From Ectothiorhodospiraceae bacterium (GTDB lineage: Bacteria; Pseudomonadota; Gammaproteobacteria; Nitrococcales; Aquisalimonadaceae), in assembly GCA_003565775.1 (NCBI GenBank), contig PXAT01000161.1:1-64000 (forward strand): DNA of 64,000 bases, in the 5' to 3' direction. Positions within the stretch are counted from its first letter, which is position 1; every line of letters begins with the position of its first letter. Position numbers and translations under genes: made by a program. Below the pieces are notes generated by a model, which saw only the letters and a list, made by a program, of their open reading frames with translations, was not told the origin of the DNA and did not search any database. This document shows, piece after piece, positions 62,881 to 64,000 of the stretch.

Positions 62881-63999
62881 TCAGGCCTGAAGCCTGAATA
62901 CGCGAAGTTGTTCCTGCATGCCAGTGGTTAGCTGACCCAGCTCTTCGGCATCGGCACGGGCCGCGTCGGTCCTGCCGTACATCTCCTGTGCGGCCGTATT
63001 GATGGCGTTCAGGCGCCGATCAATCTCCTGCGCCACCTGACTCTGTTCGGCTGCCGCGCCGGCGATATGCGCGGCATGCCGCTCCAGTTCTTCCACGACG
63101 CGGACAACGCCAGCCAGCGATTCGTCAGCCCTGCGCATCTCTCCGGCACTCTCGGCCGTCTCTGCGACACCGTCGCGCATGGTTGAAGCGGCCTGCCGAG
63201 TCTGCTCCCGCAGTTCGGAAATCATGGTCTCGATCTCTTCGGTAGACTCGTGAGTCTGACGTGCCAACTGCCGAACCTCGCCGGCTACGATGGCGAACCC
63301 CCGTCCCTGCTCACCCGCCCGGGCCGCCTCTATCGCGGCATTGAGTGCCAGCAGATTCGTTCGTTCTGCCACGTTTCCAATCACTTCCAGAACCCGTCCG
63401 ATACCCTCACCCTGAGCCTCAAGGCGCAGGATTTGATCACTACTCCCCTCCAGTTTGCGCTCCAGGCTCTGAATCAGCCCGCTGGACCGCGACACCATGC
63501 CCTGCACCTGACGCAAACGGTCCAGCCCTTCACCGGTGGCCGTGGACATTTCCACGGCGTAACCGGCGACCTCACCCACCGACGTGCTCATCTCGGTCAC
63601 CGCCGTTGCCAGACCGCCGATATCATCCGACTGCTGCTGCGCGCTGCCCGCAACCTCGCCGGATGCGACGCTCAGTCGCCCGCCCAGTGCCGCGAGACTC
63701 CGGAATGTGCCGAGAGTCTTTTCGAGAGAGGACTGCACGGTATCCAGCGCCCCGCTCAGCAGGCCCGTGAGCGGGCTTTCGCCACGGCGGGGGCGTGACA
63801 GAAAGTCCACTTCATGACCATCGGCTACCAGCGACCTGGCGATCTCCTCGAGTTCCCCGGCCTGCAGAGCCTCCCGCCGCATGGTGGTCGCGAGGTACAC
63901 CAGAATTGCCGCCTCGAAGACGACGAAAGCCGCGTGAATCAATACCACCGTCATACCGGTATGACCGCGATCCAGCAGAAACACGCCGGTCCCCGCCAT
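62881..63999 (-). CDS. Methyl-accepting chemotaxis protein, partial (5' end beyond window)
   Basis: At least 372 aa of the C-terminal part. A membrane helix ([20 protein letters not shown]), a linker, and the MCP signalling hairpin [40 protein letters not shown] (quoted here only as its family block; tip [11 protein letters not shown]), then the descending coiled coil. There is no C-terminal NWETF pentapeptide. The start at 63999 is the window edge, so the sensory input is unknown; upstream hydrophobic sequence suggests a multi-helix membrane sensor. Confidence 0.88.
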   Translation of the reverse strand: MAGTGVFLLDRGHTGMTVVLIHAAFVVFEAAILVYLATTMRREALQAGELEEIARSLVADGHEVDFLSRPRRGESPLTGLLSGALDTVQSSLEKTLGTFRSLAALGGRLSVASGEVAGSAQQQSDDIGGLATAVTEMSTSVGEVAGYAVEMSTATGEGLDRLRQVQGMVSRSSGLIQSLERKLEGSSDQILRLEAQGEGIGRVLEVIGNVAERTNLLALNAAIEAARAGEQGRGFAIVAGEVRQLARQTHESTEEIETMISELREQTRQAASTMRDGVAETAESAGEMRRADESLAGVVRVVEELERHAAHIAGAAAEQSQVAQEIDRRLNAINTAAQEMYGRTDAARADAEELGQLTTGMQEQLRVFRLQA

Positions 64000-64000
64000 C

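Overview
The window is a dense, roughly 65% GC (estimated by eye), housekeeping-rich stretch of a gammaproteobacterial chromosome. It has short intergenic gaps, many 4-bp ATGA overlaps, and several GTG/TTG starts. Gene order gyrA-(ppiA)-mtnA / mtaD-ubiG-HAD phosphatase-yciK on one side and serC-serA-pheA-hisC-tyrA-aroA-cmk-rpsA-ihfB on the other is the order known from Pseudomonas. LapA/LapB, ZipA, IHF-beta, OpgGH and a class II-type AroA fit a gammaproteobacterium. I cannot name the genus; an Ectothiorhodospiraceae/Chromatiales-like halophile or alkaliphile is a guess only. I found no phage, complete insertion sequence, CRISPR array or rRNA operon. One tRNA (Asn, GTT) is present.

Layout. 1-4.9 kb: osmoregulated periplasmic glucan genes opgG-opgH (minus, opgH cut by the window edge and missing from the ORF track) and a divergent membrane sulfatase-fold protein. 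5-8.5 kb: uvrB, a class I aminotransferase, tRNA-Asn with a good promoter and terminator. 8.6-11.8 kb: two overlapping glutathione transferase genes, two tandem small c5-type cytochromes, and a secreted helix-hairpin-helix protein. 12-26.7 kb: a long minus-strand block for pyrimidine synthesis, LPS/envelope control (lapAB), IHF, ribosomal protein S1, CMP kinase, aromatic amino acid synthesis, serine synthesis and gyrA. 27-35 kb: ppiA, a DUF3301 protein, mtnA, then a plus-strand run of mtaD, ubiG, a MupP-like phosphatase, rmuC, a squalene/phytoene-synthase-fold protein and a YciK-like SDR. 35-50 kb: a Ycf46-N-like small protein, an endonuclease III-like glycosylase, rluB-scpB-scpA-trpS, yciO, yciI, bolA, a lipoprotein parvulin, ligA-zipA-smc and gluQ.

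50.2-61.8 kb is the most unusual part. Acetyl-CoA synthetase (acs) is bracketed by two different sensor kinases whose input domain is an SLC5 sodium/solute symporter. Each kinase is preceded by a tiny two-helix membrane protein (overlapping or 1 bp away). The left set (small TM protein, SLC5-STAC-PAS-kinase, NtrC-type regulator) looks like CbrA-CbrB. The right set has a single-domain receiver, a membrane PAS protein whose kinase core has lost its phospho-acceptor histidine, a small TM protein, and an SLC5 kinase related to CrbS. This reads as a compact carbon/acetate-sensing island.

The window ends with a haloacid dehalogenase-type hydrolase and a partial methyl-accepting chemotaxis protein. 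Other points to re-examine: a YciK homologue without its catalytic Tyr and Lys, a free-standing Ycf46-N-like protein, a degenerate squalene-synthase-fold protein, and an inverted-repeat element beside gyrA with a half copy at the pyrF stop codon.
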